A stretch of DNA of 64,000 nucleotides, taken from assembly GCF_021190955.1 (NCBI RefSeq), contig NZ_JAIOAO010000002.1:1178001-1242000 (forward strand), written 5' to 3'. Below are positions 54,584-62,116 of this stretch, one piece after another. Each line of letters begins with the position of its first letter. The first letter of the stretch is position 1. The notes under the pieces were generated by a model. It ran no database searches, had not been told where the DNA came from, and was given only the letters and a program-made list of their open reading frames with translations. This stretch comes from Parachryseolinea silvisoli. GTDB lineage: Bacteria > Bacteroidota > Bacteroidia > Cytophagales > Cyclobacteriaceae. A program made the translations under genes and the position numbers.

Positions 54584-54633
54584 GGGAACTGTTGGGAACA
54601 TGTGGGAATATGTGAGAACATGTGGGAACTGTT
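54584..54633. repeat. 10-bp tandem repeat array
   Basis: Five successive 10-bp units: GGGAACTGTT, GGGAACATGT, GGGAATATGT, GAGAACATGT, GGGAACTGTT (54584-54633). Exact phasing, with central ACATGT palindromes and a symmetric outer pair. Such a helical-turn repeat is the spacing expected for side-by-side binding of a dimeric protein. Confidence 0.88.
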
Positions 54634-54854
54634 ATTATGATTTGCCTCGCGCTGCGGATATGTTTGAGTCGCTGCTGCATAGAAGGCGGCCATTCAGCCT
54701 GTAGTGGCTGGATGAATACTTAATATTTTTCTTTTATGGCAGCAAACATGAACCATACCAAAGCCCCCGTGGCGATGCTAAAGATAGCACGCGACAAGGG
54801 CCTCTTTGTTTACTTATATAACGACCTCCGCTATCGGACAACATCAAAAGCGAA

Positions 54855-55949
54855 TCAATGTATAGCGTCTTTCAGCTTCTCCCGTTGTTTATCCGCACTA
54901 GGGTCGCCCATCAACATCCCCCATGCTTTCAAACCATCCACACGGTCAAAAATCACTTTAAGCACCGCTACGCCCGGAATTGCCAGGAACATACCCGGCA
55001 CGCCACACAGCGCACCACCGATCAATACCCCAACGATGGTAGCCAACGCGTTGATCCGTACCTTCGAGCCCACGATCAACGGCATCAGGAAGTTGTTGTC
55101 GATGAACTGAACGGCCATCAGGACAACACCCACCCACAAAACGTCACTGAGTTCGGGGCTGGATATCATGGTAATGATCATACAGAATACATTTGCCACC
55201 AGCATGCCTACGTAGGGAATGAGGTTCAGCAGTGCGCCGACAAGCGCCAGAAATATGGCGTAGTGAATGCCCAGGATCAAAAAGCCTGCAGCATTGAGGG
55301 TAAAGACGATGGTCATTTCGATGAGCAGCCCGAGAATATAATGTTGGGATACATTTTGGCACTCTTGTAGAATTGTAACGACATGTTCTTCACTGCTGTT
55401 CTTAAACGAGTCCACCAGGAACTTTTTAATGAGGTCTTTGTAATACAACAATAGAAACGTATAGATGGGAATAAATATCAGATAGGAGAATATTTCCGTC
55501 AGTGAAAGAAATGTCTTGCCGACCAGGGCCGGGCCGGAAGTTTTGATCTTTTCAGCCGTATCGTGTATATATTGGTTTTGTTTACGAATGCCGACGTGGA
55601 AGTTTTGTGATACCCATTTTTGACCATCGTGCAACAGGCCGTCGAATTTTTCCTTGATCATGTCAGAGTCGTCAAGGAAGTTTAGTACCTGCGTTGTGAG
55701 GAAATAGAGAACACCAAACACCAATACGAGCGAGATGATGAGCGACAGAATCACGGAAAGGATTTTTGGTATTTTTTTGCGTTGCAGGAATTTGACTGCT
55801 GGCAACAGCAACGCTGCCAGCAACATGGAAAAGAAAAGTGGCAGGAGTATGTCCTGGCCGATGTAAAGTGCTGTGGCGATCAGGCTGATACTGATCAGGT
55901 TAAAAGATAGCCGTCTGTAAAATGGGTCGGATTCTTTAGAAATGGTCAT
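54855..55949 (-). CDS. AI-2E family transporter
   Basis: A 364-residue membrane protein of the AI-2E/PerM family. N-terminal TMs (about 14-85), a large soluble loop (about 95-165), then five further TMs (about 165-340). The ending LIGGALCGVPGMFLAIPGVAVLKVIF, after DNNFLMPLIVGSKVRINALATIVGVLIGGA, is the family hallmark. Despite the family name, members include ion exporters and putative transporters of unknown substrate. It stands alone. Confidence 0.9.
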   Translation of the reverse strand: MTISKESDPFYRRLSFNLISISLIATALYIGQDILLPLFFSMLLAALLLPAVKFLQRKKIPKILSVILSLIISLVLVFGVLYFLTTQVLNFLDDSDMIKEKFDGLLHDGQKWVSQNFHVGIRKQNQYIHDTAEKIKTSGPALVGKTFLSLTEIFSYLIFIPIYTFLLLYYKDLIKKFLVDSFKNSSEEHVVTILQECQNVSQHYILGLLIEMTIVFTLNAAGFLILGIHYAIFLALVGALLNLIPYVGMLVANVFCMIITMISSPELSDVLWVGVVLMAVQFIDNNFLMPLIVGSKVRINALATIVGVLIGGALCGVPGMFLAIPGVAVLKVIFDRVDGLKAWGMLMGDPSADKQREKLKDAIH

Positions 55950-56045
55950 AATAGGCGGTTCGGGAAGATGTTTAGTGATATATACTGTGTAAAATCGTGC
56001 CCTTTCGTTAAAGGTAACAGTTCCTGAAATCCGTGTAATTCTAAA

Positions 56046-56066
56046 GGGATATCCCTATAAGTGGGG
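56046..56066. promoter_or_regulatory. Semi-palindromic CCC-TATAAGT-GGGG motif upstream of the stress-type operon
   Basis: GGGATATCCC (56046-56055, perfect palindrome) runs into CCCTATAAGTGGGG (56053-56066). A TATAAGTA-centred motif with flanking C and G runs is also found at 22684, 26360 and 45633. It may be a regulatory site of this operon; no regulator is known. Confidence 0.4.
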
Positions 56067-56159
56067 AATTTGCTCTACGCGCCCCTTGCGCCGGATGCAC
56101 TCGGCGCGGGCACAGTTCTTTTGGCAGAAGGGGAAAGGTACTGTTCGACATATAATGTT

Positions 56160-56645
56160 ATGAAGCACTCCCGCGAAATCAGCCAATTAAACACCCTCGT
56201 TAGTTTGCACTTTGACCGCATTGCCTGTTATGCACAAGCAACTGACTTGTTGACACCAAGTGCGAAGGGCCTTGATGCGGCGCCTTTTTTCGGCCAGTTG
56301 GCGCAGGGTTGTTTGCATGCGGTAGAAGAGCTTGCAGCGGAGATCAAGCGACTGGGCGGCATGCCGACCGAAGGGCAGACGCTGGCGGGAAAAACATTAT
56401 TGCTGTGGATGGAAGTGCAAACCGCCGTCTCCGGCGATACGCTACAAACTATTATGGGCTCGTGTCTGCGGATGAACCGCCTGGCGGTACGTGGCTACGA
56501 GCGTGCCATTGGCAGCCAGTCGGCGTTTAGCGACATCGTGCGGCAGCACCTGCTCGACCACAAGATCGGGCTCGAAGCAACTTCGACGCTGATTCAGAGC
56601 TACAAGGAGCTGCAGAGCTCGTGCCTGGTCAGCGAGCATATATAG
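56160..56645 (+). CDS. DUF2383 (PA2169-type) four-helix protein
   Basis: A 161-residue cytoplasmic protein, all predicted helix, with the DUF2383/PA2169-type layout: REISQLNTLVSLHFDRIACYAQA, then a central LHAVEELAAEIKRLGGMPTEGQTLAGKTLLLW, then NRLAVRGYERAI. Fold is ferritin-like in several members; function is unknown, with links to stress. Start 56160 (MKHSREI) fits the family. First gene of a five-gene operon. Confidence 0.82.
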   Translation: MKHSREISQLNTLVSLHFDRIACYAQATDLLTPSAKGLDAAPFFGQLAQGCLHAVEELAAEIKRLGGMPTEGQTLAGKTLLLWMEVQTAVSGDTLQTIMGSCLRMNRLAVRGYERAIGSQSAFSDIVRQHLLDHKIGLEATSTLIQSYKELQSSCLVSEHI

Positions 56646-56662
56646 ACGAAATAAGTAAGGTT

Positions 56663-57226
56663 ATGAAATACGCCACATTCATCCGCCTATGGGCAATTGT
56701 TGCATGTGTCACCGTTGCCGCCTGTAGCCGGCCGCAGGAAAGCAAAGACGCGGCTGAAGAAAAGAACCGCGAGAAGTTCGAGAACAAAACCGATGAGCGC
56801 GACGCGCAGTTTGTGGTCGAAACGGCCAACAGCCTGCACACCCTGATTGCATTGGCCGACGTGGCCATTGAAAAAAATTCCCCCCGCACCAGCAACGCTG
56901 CTATGGCGGTGAAGCCCGACTTTCAAAGTCTGTTGAGTGAGATGGAGGTATTTGCAACGTCGCAGGTAATAACACTGCCTGACGAGGCGACAGCGTCGGA
57001 CGTCGACCATGTGCGCGCGTTGCTGGATGAGAAGTCCAGCAAGTTTGATGAAAAATGGTGTGCGGAGATTCGCGAAGAAAATAAACATTTGATCGGCGAG
57101 ATCGAGTCGTATGGTGCGACCACCAACGACCTGAACTTAAAGACCTGGCTGAACAGCGCACTGCCGCAGGTGCGTGCCGTGCAAGATAAGCTCGTCGACT
57201 TGGAGAATGCTATTTCGGAACGGTAA
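56663..57226 (+). CDS. DUF4142 lipoprotein
   Basis: A 187-residue lipoprotein (lipobox VAAC, Cys21) with a predicted four-helix body: ERDAQFVVETANSLHTLIALADVAIEKN, LLSEMEVFATSQVITL, FDEKWCAEIREENKHLIGEIESYG and LKTWLNSALPQVRAVQDKLVDLENAI. DUF4142 domains are ferritin-like in shape and typical of stress-associated lipoproteins in Bacteroidota. It lies 17 bases after the DUF2383 gene. Confidence 0.83.
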   Translation: MKYATFIRLWAIVACVTVAACSRPQESKDAAEEKNREKFENKTDERDAQFVVETANSLHTLIALADVAIEKNSPRTSNAAMAVKPDFQSLLSEMEVFATSQVITLPDEATASDVDHVRALLDEKSSKFDEKWCAEIREENKHLIGEIESYGATTNDLNLKTWLNSALPQVRAVQDKLVDLENAISER

Positions 57227-57238
57227 GGAACAAGTATC

Positions 57239-57565
57239 ATGACAAAGAACGCCACAGAGATACCCTACATGAACACCCTGCGCGCATGTCGCACGCGTAT
57301 GTCGCAGGAAGGTTACAACGACGACTTCCGCGCTACAACGGCGGGGATTCGTTCGATGCAGGCTGACACGATATATAAGGTGGAAGACGTGCGGGTTATT
57401 ACGTCATATCGGTTCGAAGGGCTCACCAACCCCGCCGACCATGCTGTGATGTACGTCATTGAGACAAACGACGGACGCAAAGGCACGTTGGTAGATCTGT
57501 ACAGCACCCATACTCACACCCACCCTTCGGTTGCCAGGTTGCTGGCAAAGGCGGGAGCACGATAA
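57239..57565 (+). CDS. Small conserved protein of the family often misnamed PRPP synthetase
   Basis: A 108-residue cytoplasmic protein with the block YRFEGLTNPADHAVMYVIETNDGRKGTLVDLYSTHT, which resembles a small Bacteroidota family commonly labelled phosphoribosylpyrophosphate synthetase by database transfer. It is far too short for real PRPP synthetase and lacks its motifs, so I call it only a conserved small protein. It lies 12 bases after the DUF4142 gene and 1 base before yihY. Confidence 0.66.
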   Translation: MTKNATEIPYMNTLRACRTRMSQEGYNDDFRATTAGIRSMQADTIYKVEDVRVITSYRFEGLTNPADHAVMYVIETNDGRKGTLVDLYSTHTHTHPSVARLLAKAGAR

Positions 57566-57566
57566 C

Positions 57567-58499
57567 ATGCGCATACTACGGCAAATATGGTCCGTGTTAA
57601 AAAAGGCCGGTACTGAGTTCATCGAGGACAATGGTATGAAGCTCAGTGCTTCACTTTCTTACTATACCCTATTTTCCCTTGGCCCTATTCTCATCATCAT
57701 CATTTCGTTGGCAGGTGTGTACTGGGGAAGGGATGCTGTGGAGGGCCGTATTTACGATGAGATCAACGGGCTGGTCGGAAACGCCGCCGCCTTGCAAATA
57801 CAAGACATTATTAAGAACATTGAAAAGTCCCAACTGGGTGCTTCTGGGGCTGTGATAGGGTTTATTGTTTTGCTGGTAGGGGCGACCGGAGTATTTACCG
57901 AAATACAAGATTCGATCAACTACATCTGGTCTATTCGCTCAAAGCCCAAGAAGGGTTTGCTCAAACTTTTAATAAACCGACTGATCTCATTCTCGCTCAT
58001 TGTCAGCGTAGGCTTTCTGCTGATGGTGTCGCTCATTCTAAATGCCTTACTGGATCTGCTGCACGACCGGCTGGCGATATACTTCAACGATGTGTCGGTC
58101 TACCTGTTTCAAGGGTTGAATTTCATGCTGATCTATGTCGTGATTGCGTGCCTGTTCGCCATCATCTTTAAAGTGCTGCCCGATGCGTCCATTCGCTGGC
58201 GCGACGCCTTCGTGGGCGCCGCCTTCACAGCTGTATTGTTTTTAATCGGCAAGTCGCTGATCAGCGTGTATGTCACCAATTCCAGTATTGGCGTAACGTA
58301 TGGTACGGCGGCATCGATTGTTATTTTGTTGCTGTGGATTTATTATACCTCCATCATTCTTTACTATGGCGCCGAATTTACGAAGGTATATACTGTTAAC
58401 TATGGCGGGGGTATAAAACCCGACAAGACTGCAGTCTTTATCATAAAACAGGAAACGCGTGAGGTGCCCGGAGACCAGCGCATAAACGTTTTGCACTAG
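57567..58499 (+). CDS. yihY: YihY/BrkB family membrane protein
   Basis: A 310-residue inner-membrane protein with six TM segments in the YihY/UPF0761 pattern: DNGMKLSASLSYYTLFSLGPILIIII, GAVIGFIVLLVGATGVFTEIQDSINYIW, then LLWIYYTSIILYYGAEFTKVY. Function unknown; in other bacteria it is not an RNase BN despite an old name. It starts 1 base after the previous gene (start 57567). Confidence 0.88.
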   Translation: MRILRQIWSVLKKAGTEFIEDNGMKLSASLSYYTLFSLGPILIIIISLAGVYWGRDAVEGRIYDEINGLVGNAAALQIQDIIKNIEKSQLGASGAVIGFIVLLVGATGVFTEIQDSINYIWSIRSKPKKGLLKLLINRLISFSLIVSVGFLLMVSLILNALLDLLHDRLAIYFNDVSVYLFQGLNFMLIYVVIACLFAIIFKVLPDASIRWRDAFVGAAFTAVLFLIGKSLISVYVTNSSIGVTYGTAASIVILLLWIYYTSIILYYGAEFTKVYTVNYGGGIKPDKTAVFIIKQETREVPGDQRINVLH

Positions 58500-58515
58500 G
58501 CATGCTTACAATTCT

Positions 58516-59718
58516 ATGGACCTACGTTCTAACGCGCCCTTCTGGCTTCTGAAACATGGCATTCTTAATAGCTATCCCTCACTGCCGACGTCGACCCGGG
58601 CAGACATTGCTATTATTGGCGCGGGCATTACCGGCGCGTTGATGGCGGACCATCTGTGCAAAGCAGGCTTTGATGTATTAATGCTGGACCGCCGTCATGC
58701 AGGCCATGGCAGCACAGCTGCCAGCACGGCCTTGATACAATATGAAATTGACACCCCGCTACATAAGCTTATTCCGCTCGTCGGCGAGCAGCACGCAGTC
58801 CGCAGCTATGCGCTGTGTTTGGAAGCGATCGACCGCTTGGGTGCCATTGCCGGAAGGTTTAAGGGTGTAGAATTTGTGAAGAAGCCCAGCTTTCAATTCG
58901 CTTCCTTTCGCAAGCACGTAGAAAATCTTCGGAAAGAGTATACACTGCGGCGTCAGCACGGCATTTCTATTGTGCATTGGCTGGAGGAGAGCGACGTACG
59001 TGAAAAATATACTTTCGCCGCTCCCGCAGGCCTGCTTTCAAGTGATGGCGCCGAACTGGATTGTTACCATCTTACGCATGCCTTGCTATCGTCCAATCAA
59101 CGGCGTGGTTTACAGGTTTACGATAACACCGAGGTTGTGGGTATACGGCATCGCAAACGCAGCGTTGAACTGCTCACGGCGGGTGGGAATACCGTCACCG
59201 CCCGCAAGCTTATTATCTGCTGCGGCTATGAATCACAGCGGTATATACCAAAGGTGATTGAATCGCAGCATTCGACGTATGCGATCGTGAGTGAGCCTTT
59301 CGAGGAAGAGAATTTCTGGCATCGCAACAGCCTGATCTGGGAAACGGCGATGCCCTACCTATACATACGCACAACGTCCGACAAACGTATCCTCATCGGC
59401 GGCAAAGACGATGACTTCTATCAGCCCGCCAAACGTGACGCCCGCATCCCGCAGAAGCGGCAGCAATTGGAACATGCTTTTCGGAAGTTATTTCCTGCTA
59501 TAGCTTTTAAAACAGACTTCTCGTGGGCGGGTACATTTTGCGGTACGAAAGATGGGTTACCGTATATTGGCAGCATCCGGCAGCGGCCGCATACATACTT
59601 TGCACTGGGGTTTGGCGGAAATGGTATAACATTTAGTGTTATCGCCGCGGCGATCGTGCGGGACTTGCTACTGGGCAAAAGTAATCCGGATAGCAAGATT
59701 TTTACGTTCAACCGTTAG
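58516..59718 (+). CDS. FAD-dependent oxidoreductase, DAO family
   Basis: A 400-residue flavoenzyme of the DadA/glycine-oxidase type (Pfam DAO). FAD-binding GAGITG at 35-40, followed by LMADHLCKAGFDVLMLDRRHAG; the C-terminal GTFCGTKDGLPYIGSIRQRPHTYFALGFGGNGITFS closes the fold. It oxidises an amine or amino acid; the substrate is not clear. Last gene of the five-gene operon (16 bases after yihY). Confidence 0.88.
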   Translation: MDLRSNAPFWLLKHGILNSYPSLPTSTRADIAIIGAGITGALMADHLCKAGFDVLMLDRRHAGHGSTAASTALIQYEIDTPLHKLIPLVGEQHAVRSYALCLEAIDRLGAIAGRFKGVEFVKKPSFQFASFRKHVENLRKEYTLRRQHGISIVHWLEESDVREKYTFAAPAGLLSSDGAELDCYHLTHALLSSNQRRGLQVYDNTEVVGIRHRKRSVELLTAGGNTVTARKLIICCGYESQRYIPKVIESQHSTYAIVSEPFEEENFWHRNSLIWETAMPYLYIRTTSDKRILIGGKDDDFYQPAKRDARIPQKRQQLEHAFRKLFPAIAFKTDFSWAGTFCGTKDGLPYIGSIRQRPHTYFALGFGGNGITFSVIAAAIVRDLLLGKSNPDSKIFTFNR

Positions 59719-59877
59719 CCCGACCGTATGCCACAAGACCAGTTCCTCAAGTTCCCAGGCTGATCGGGTAATTCCACCCTCAACGGATGTAACGCTACGT
59801 TCAAATTCCAGGTTTGTGACGTTTTTCACAGCCTGGCACTATATTTTATTATCCGTTGCCGGATAACACAATACCGT

Positions 59878-60294
59878 ATGAAACGCCGTCGCTCTATCGT
59901 CATTGCCGCCCTGGTATTCGGGAGTATGACGGCGTATAGCCAGGCTACCGACAATGTTGGCATAAAAGACTCTCTTCAGGTAGCAATGGAACGTGAGCAG
60001 CTTTCCACGGCACTGATGCAACTGCGCGATTCGATCGTGCAATCGGTGCAGCATTTGGAAGCACGCAAGCCCGGTATGGTGGCCAAGGCCAAGCGGCCGG
60101 TCGACAAAGCCCTCAAAGACCTTCATGTTTACCAAAAACGCGTTCAAAAGGACCTGGACGAACTTGTAGCAGCCTCTAAAAAGGGGTGGAACACTGATGT
60201 GGCTACGCGGCTGCGCGCCAGTCTTAACAACGTACGTCGTGAACATAACCGCATTCGCCAGAACCTCCAGTCATTGTTAACCTCTCAATCTTGA
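59878..60294 (+). CDS. Secreted helical protein of unknown function
   Basis: A 138-residue secreted protein (signal peptide to about residue 22, ending AYSQ) that is mostly helix with basic heptads (MVAKAKRPVDKALKDLHVYQKRVQKDLDELVAASKK). It looks like a periplasmic coiled-coil protein. No family recognised. It is 159 bases downstream of the FAD oxidoreductase gene and may have its own promoter. Confidence 0.58.
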   Translation: MKRRRSIVIAALVFGSMTAYSQATDNVGIKDSLQVAMEREQLSTALMQLRDSIVQSVQHLEARKPGMVAKAKRPVDKALKDLHVYQKRVQKDLDELVAASKKGWNTDVATRLRASLNNVRREHNRIRQNLQSLLTSQS

Positions 60295-60671
60295 ATGACG
60301 TTTAATTATGTTATCTTTTATATAGTGCTTTAATCTCCGGATTGTCTCTCTGTGTTTGTTACAGCCCTGTCTATAGCTGTAATGACACAGGGAACCCTCC
60401 AGGAAAAATTCACGTTATCAAAACAGCGCAAAAAAGCACATCAGTTTTTCCATAATTCCGTCGCTTTTCGTGTAAATCCGGGTATTTTATCCCAGTCGTA
60501 GTACCCTTTTTGAGTAAAAAAATCTACATATTTGTACAGGTGCTTTTGTACAGCACCTTGTCGATAAATATTTATTGGCCTGGTTTTCAGTCGTTTGCAT
60601 AAAATTTTCAGACGGGTCAGATTTTTGGTGCTGAGGTTGCATAAGCTTTTGTTCGATAAACCCGAAACATT
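60295..60671. other. Intergenic region upstream of rpoN
   Basis: 377 bases. It contains a small hairpin GGTGC (60540-60544) with GCACC (60554-60558) around a TTTTGTACA loop. I see no gene; a minus-strand frame of 86 residues overlaps the rpoN start and looks like noise. The rpoN promoter must lie here, but I cannot place it. Confidence 0.4.
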
Positions 60672-62084
60672 ATGCTTCACCAGAACCTTACACAGAAGCA
60701 ACAGCTTAAGATTAATCCCCAGCAGCTACAAATGCTGGAGCTGTTTCATTTGACAACACTGCAACTGGAACAACGCATAATTCACGAGCTCGAAGAGAAT
60801 CCCATCATAGAGGAAAAAACTGATAACGACGACACCGCCGCTACGACCAGTAAGGACGATGTTCAGGAGTATCAGGATTGGGACGAGTATGGTTATGACG
60901 ATGTTCCGGACTACAAGACGGAGAACAAGCATTACTACCAGCAGGATGATATGCCGGACAAACCGATCATAGCACGACGTGATTTTCGCGAAGACCTCAA
61001 AGAACAGCTCTCGGCCATCAAGATGTCGGAAGCTGAGGCGACCTTTGCGCATTTCATTATCGATAACCTGAATGAGAAAGGTTTCCTGGAAACATCCCTC
61101 GACACGCTGGCGGATGATTACTCTCTGAAGACTATGAGCTGGATTGAGGCTGACGATGCCGATAAGATCCTGAAAAATATCCAACACCTGGAGCCCGCCG
61201 GTGTGGGTTCCCGGACACTGCAGGAATGTATGATGCTGCAACTGCGCCGCATGAACACGAAACGTCCCGACGTAAAGGCCGCTATTCGCATCCTGGAAGA
61301 TTTTTATACGGACCTCAAAGGCCGCAACTTTGAGAAGATCGAAGAAGCATTGGGCATTGACGAGGAAGAGCTGCGTATGGTACTCGAGTTGATGGCCAAT
61401 CTGAATTTGAATCCCATCGGTACAACCGAGGAAAAGACTAACGTCGAAAGCATTATTCCCGACTTTATCGTTACGCATCGTGACGATGGCGTGGAAGTAT
61501 GCCTGGCCAACCAGCGTTCATCCAACCTGTTCATCAACAACCGTATGAAGTCGATGGTGAAGGATGCTGAGAAAGGTAAAGATCAACGTACCTTCCAATA
61601 CTTGAAGAGCAAGCTCAACTCCGCCGAGTGGTTCGTCAACGCCATCCGGCAGCGGGAAGGCACGATGTTGAATGTGATTAATGCTATTGTGCAGTATCAG
61701 TACGACTACTTCCTGGAGGGCGACAAGTCGTTGCTCAGGCCGATGATCCTGAAGAACATTGCTGAACGCGTCGGGGTTGATATTTCAACGGTATCGCGCA
61801 TCACCTGTAACAAGTATGTACAGACGCCGTTTGGCACCATCCTGCTGAAAGACATCTTTAGCGAAGGCATTGAAAACAAACAAGGTGCCATTGTCAGCAA
61901 CAAGGTCATTCAAAAAGAAATTGAGGAAGTGATCAAGACCGAGGATAAAAAGACGCCGTACTCAGACCAGCAACTGGCGGCGGTGCTGGCGACCAAAGGA
62001 TTTAACATCGCCCGGAGAACGGTAACGAAGTATCGTGAGCATCTCCAAATCCCGGTAGCACAGATGCGTGCTTTCTGGGCTTGA
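60672..62084 (+). CDS. rpoN: RNA polymerase sigma-54 factor
   Basis: A 470-residue sigma-54. The Gln-rich N-terminal activator-responsive region (LTQKQQLKINPQQLQMLELFHL), an acidic linker (about 50-90), the core-binding domain (about 100-290) and the DNA-binding part ending with the RpoN box ARRTVTKYRE (447-456). It recognises -24/-12 promoters and needs an activator such as the protein encoded directly downstream. First gene of a likely three-gene regulatory group. Confidence 0.97.
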   Translation: MLHQNLTQKQQLKINPQQLQMLELFHLTTLQLEQRIIHELEENPIIEEKTDNDDTAATTSKDDVQEYQDWDEYGYDDVPDYKTENKHYYQQDDMPDKPIIARRDFREDLKEQLSAIKMSEAEATFAHFIIDNLNEKGFLETSLDTLADDYSLKTMSWIEADDADKILKNIQHLEPAGVGSRTLQECMMLQLRRMNTKRPDVKAAIRILEDFYTDLKGRNFEKIEEALGIDEEELRMVLELMANLNLNPIGTTEEKTNVESIIPDFIVTHRDDGVEVCLANQRSSNLFINNRMKSMVKDAEKGKDQRTFQYLKSKLNSAEWFVNAIRQREGTMLNVINAIVQYQYDYFLEGDKSLLRPMILKNIAERVGVDISTVSRITCNKYVQTPFGTILLKDIFSEGIENKQGAIVSNKVIQKEIEEVIKTEDKKTPYSDQQLAAVLATKGFNIARRTVTKYREHLQIPVAQMRAFWA

Positions 62085-62116
62085 TTTTTTCGTCTTGAAA
62101 AAGGTTACTAAAAGAT

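Larger units (their letters stand above)
54163..54854. other. Gene-free region rich in short repeats
   Basis: About 690 bases without a convincing gene. It contains the porin-like terminator, an 11-bp tandem array (54402-54450), a hairpin ACGGAAAAA/TTTTTCCGT (54534-54560), and a 10-bp tandem array (54584-54633). The short plus-strand frame at 54736 has no family likeness and runs into the antisense of the next gene. Confidence 0.55.

Noticed and set aside
54163-54854. CRISPR-like array in the repeat region
   Set aside because: The repeats are 10 and 11 bp, adjacent without spacers, unlike CRISPR repeats of 23-50 bp with unique spacers, and no cas gene is present.
54736-55110. Plus-strand frame of 124 codons starting MAANMNHTKAP
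   Set aside because: It begins in the repeat region but two thirds of it is antisense to the AI-2E transporter gene, and no domain or partner is seen.
60441-60701. Minus-strand frame of 86 codons upstream of rpoN
   Set aside because: It overlaps the rpoN start, has a basic, repeat-free sequence of no known family and sits in a region that should hold the rpoN promoter.
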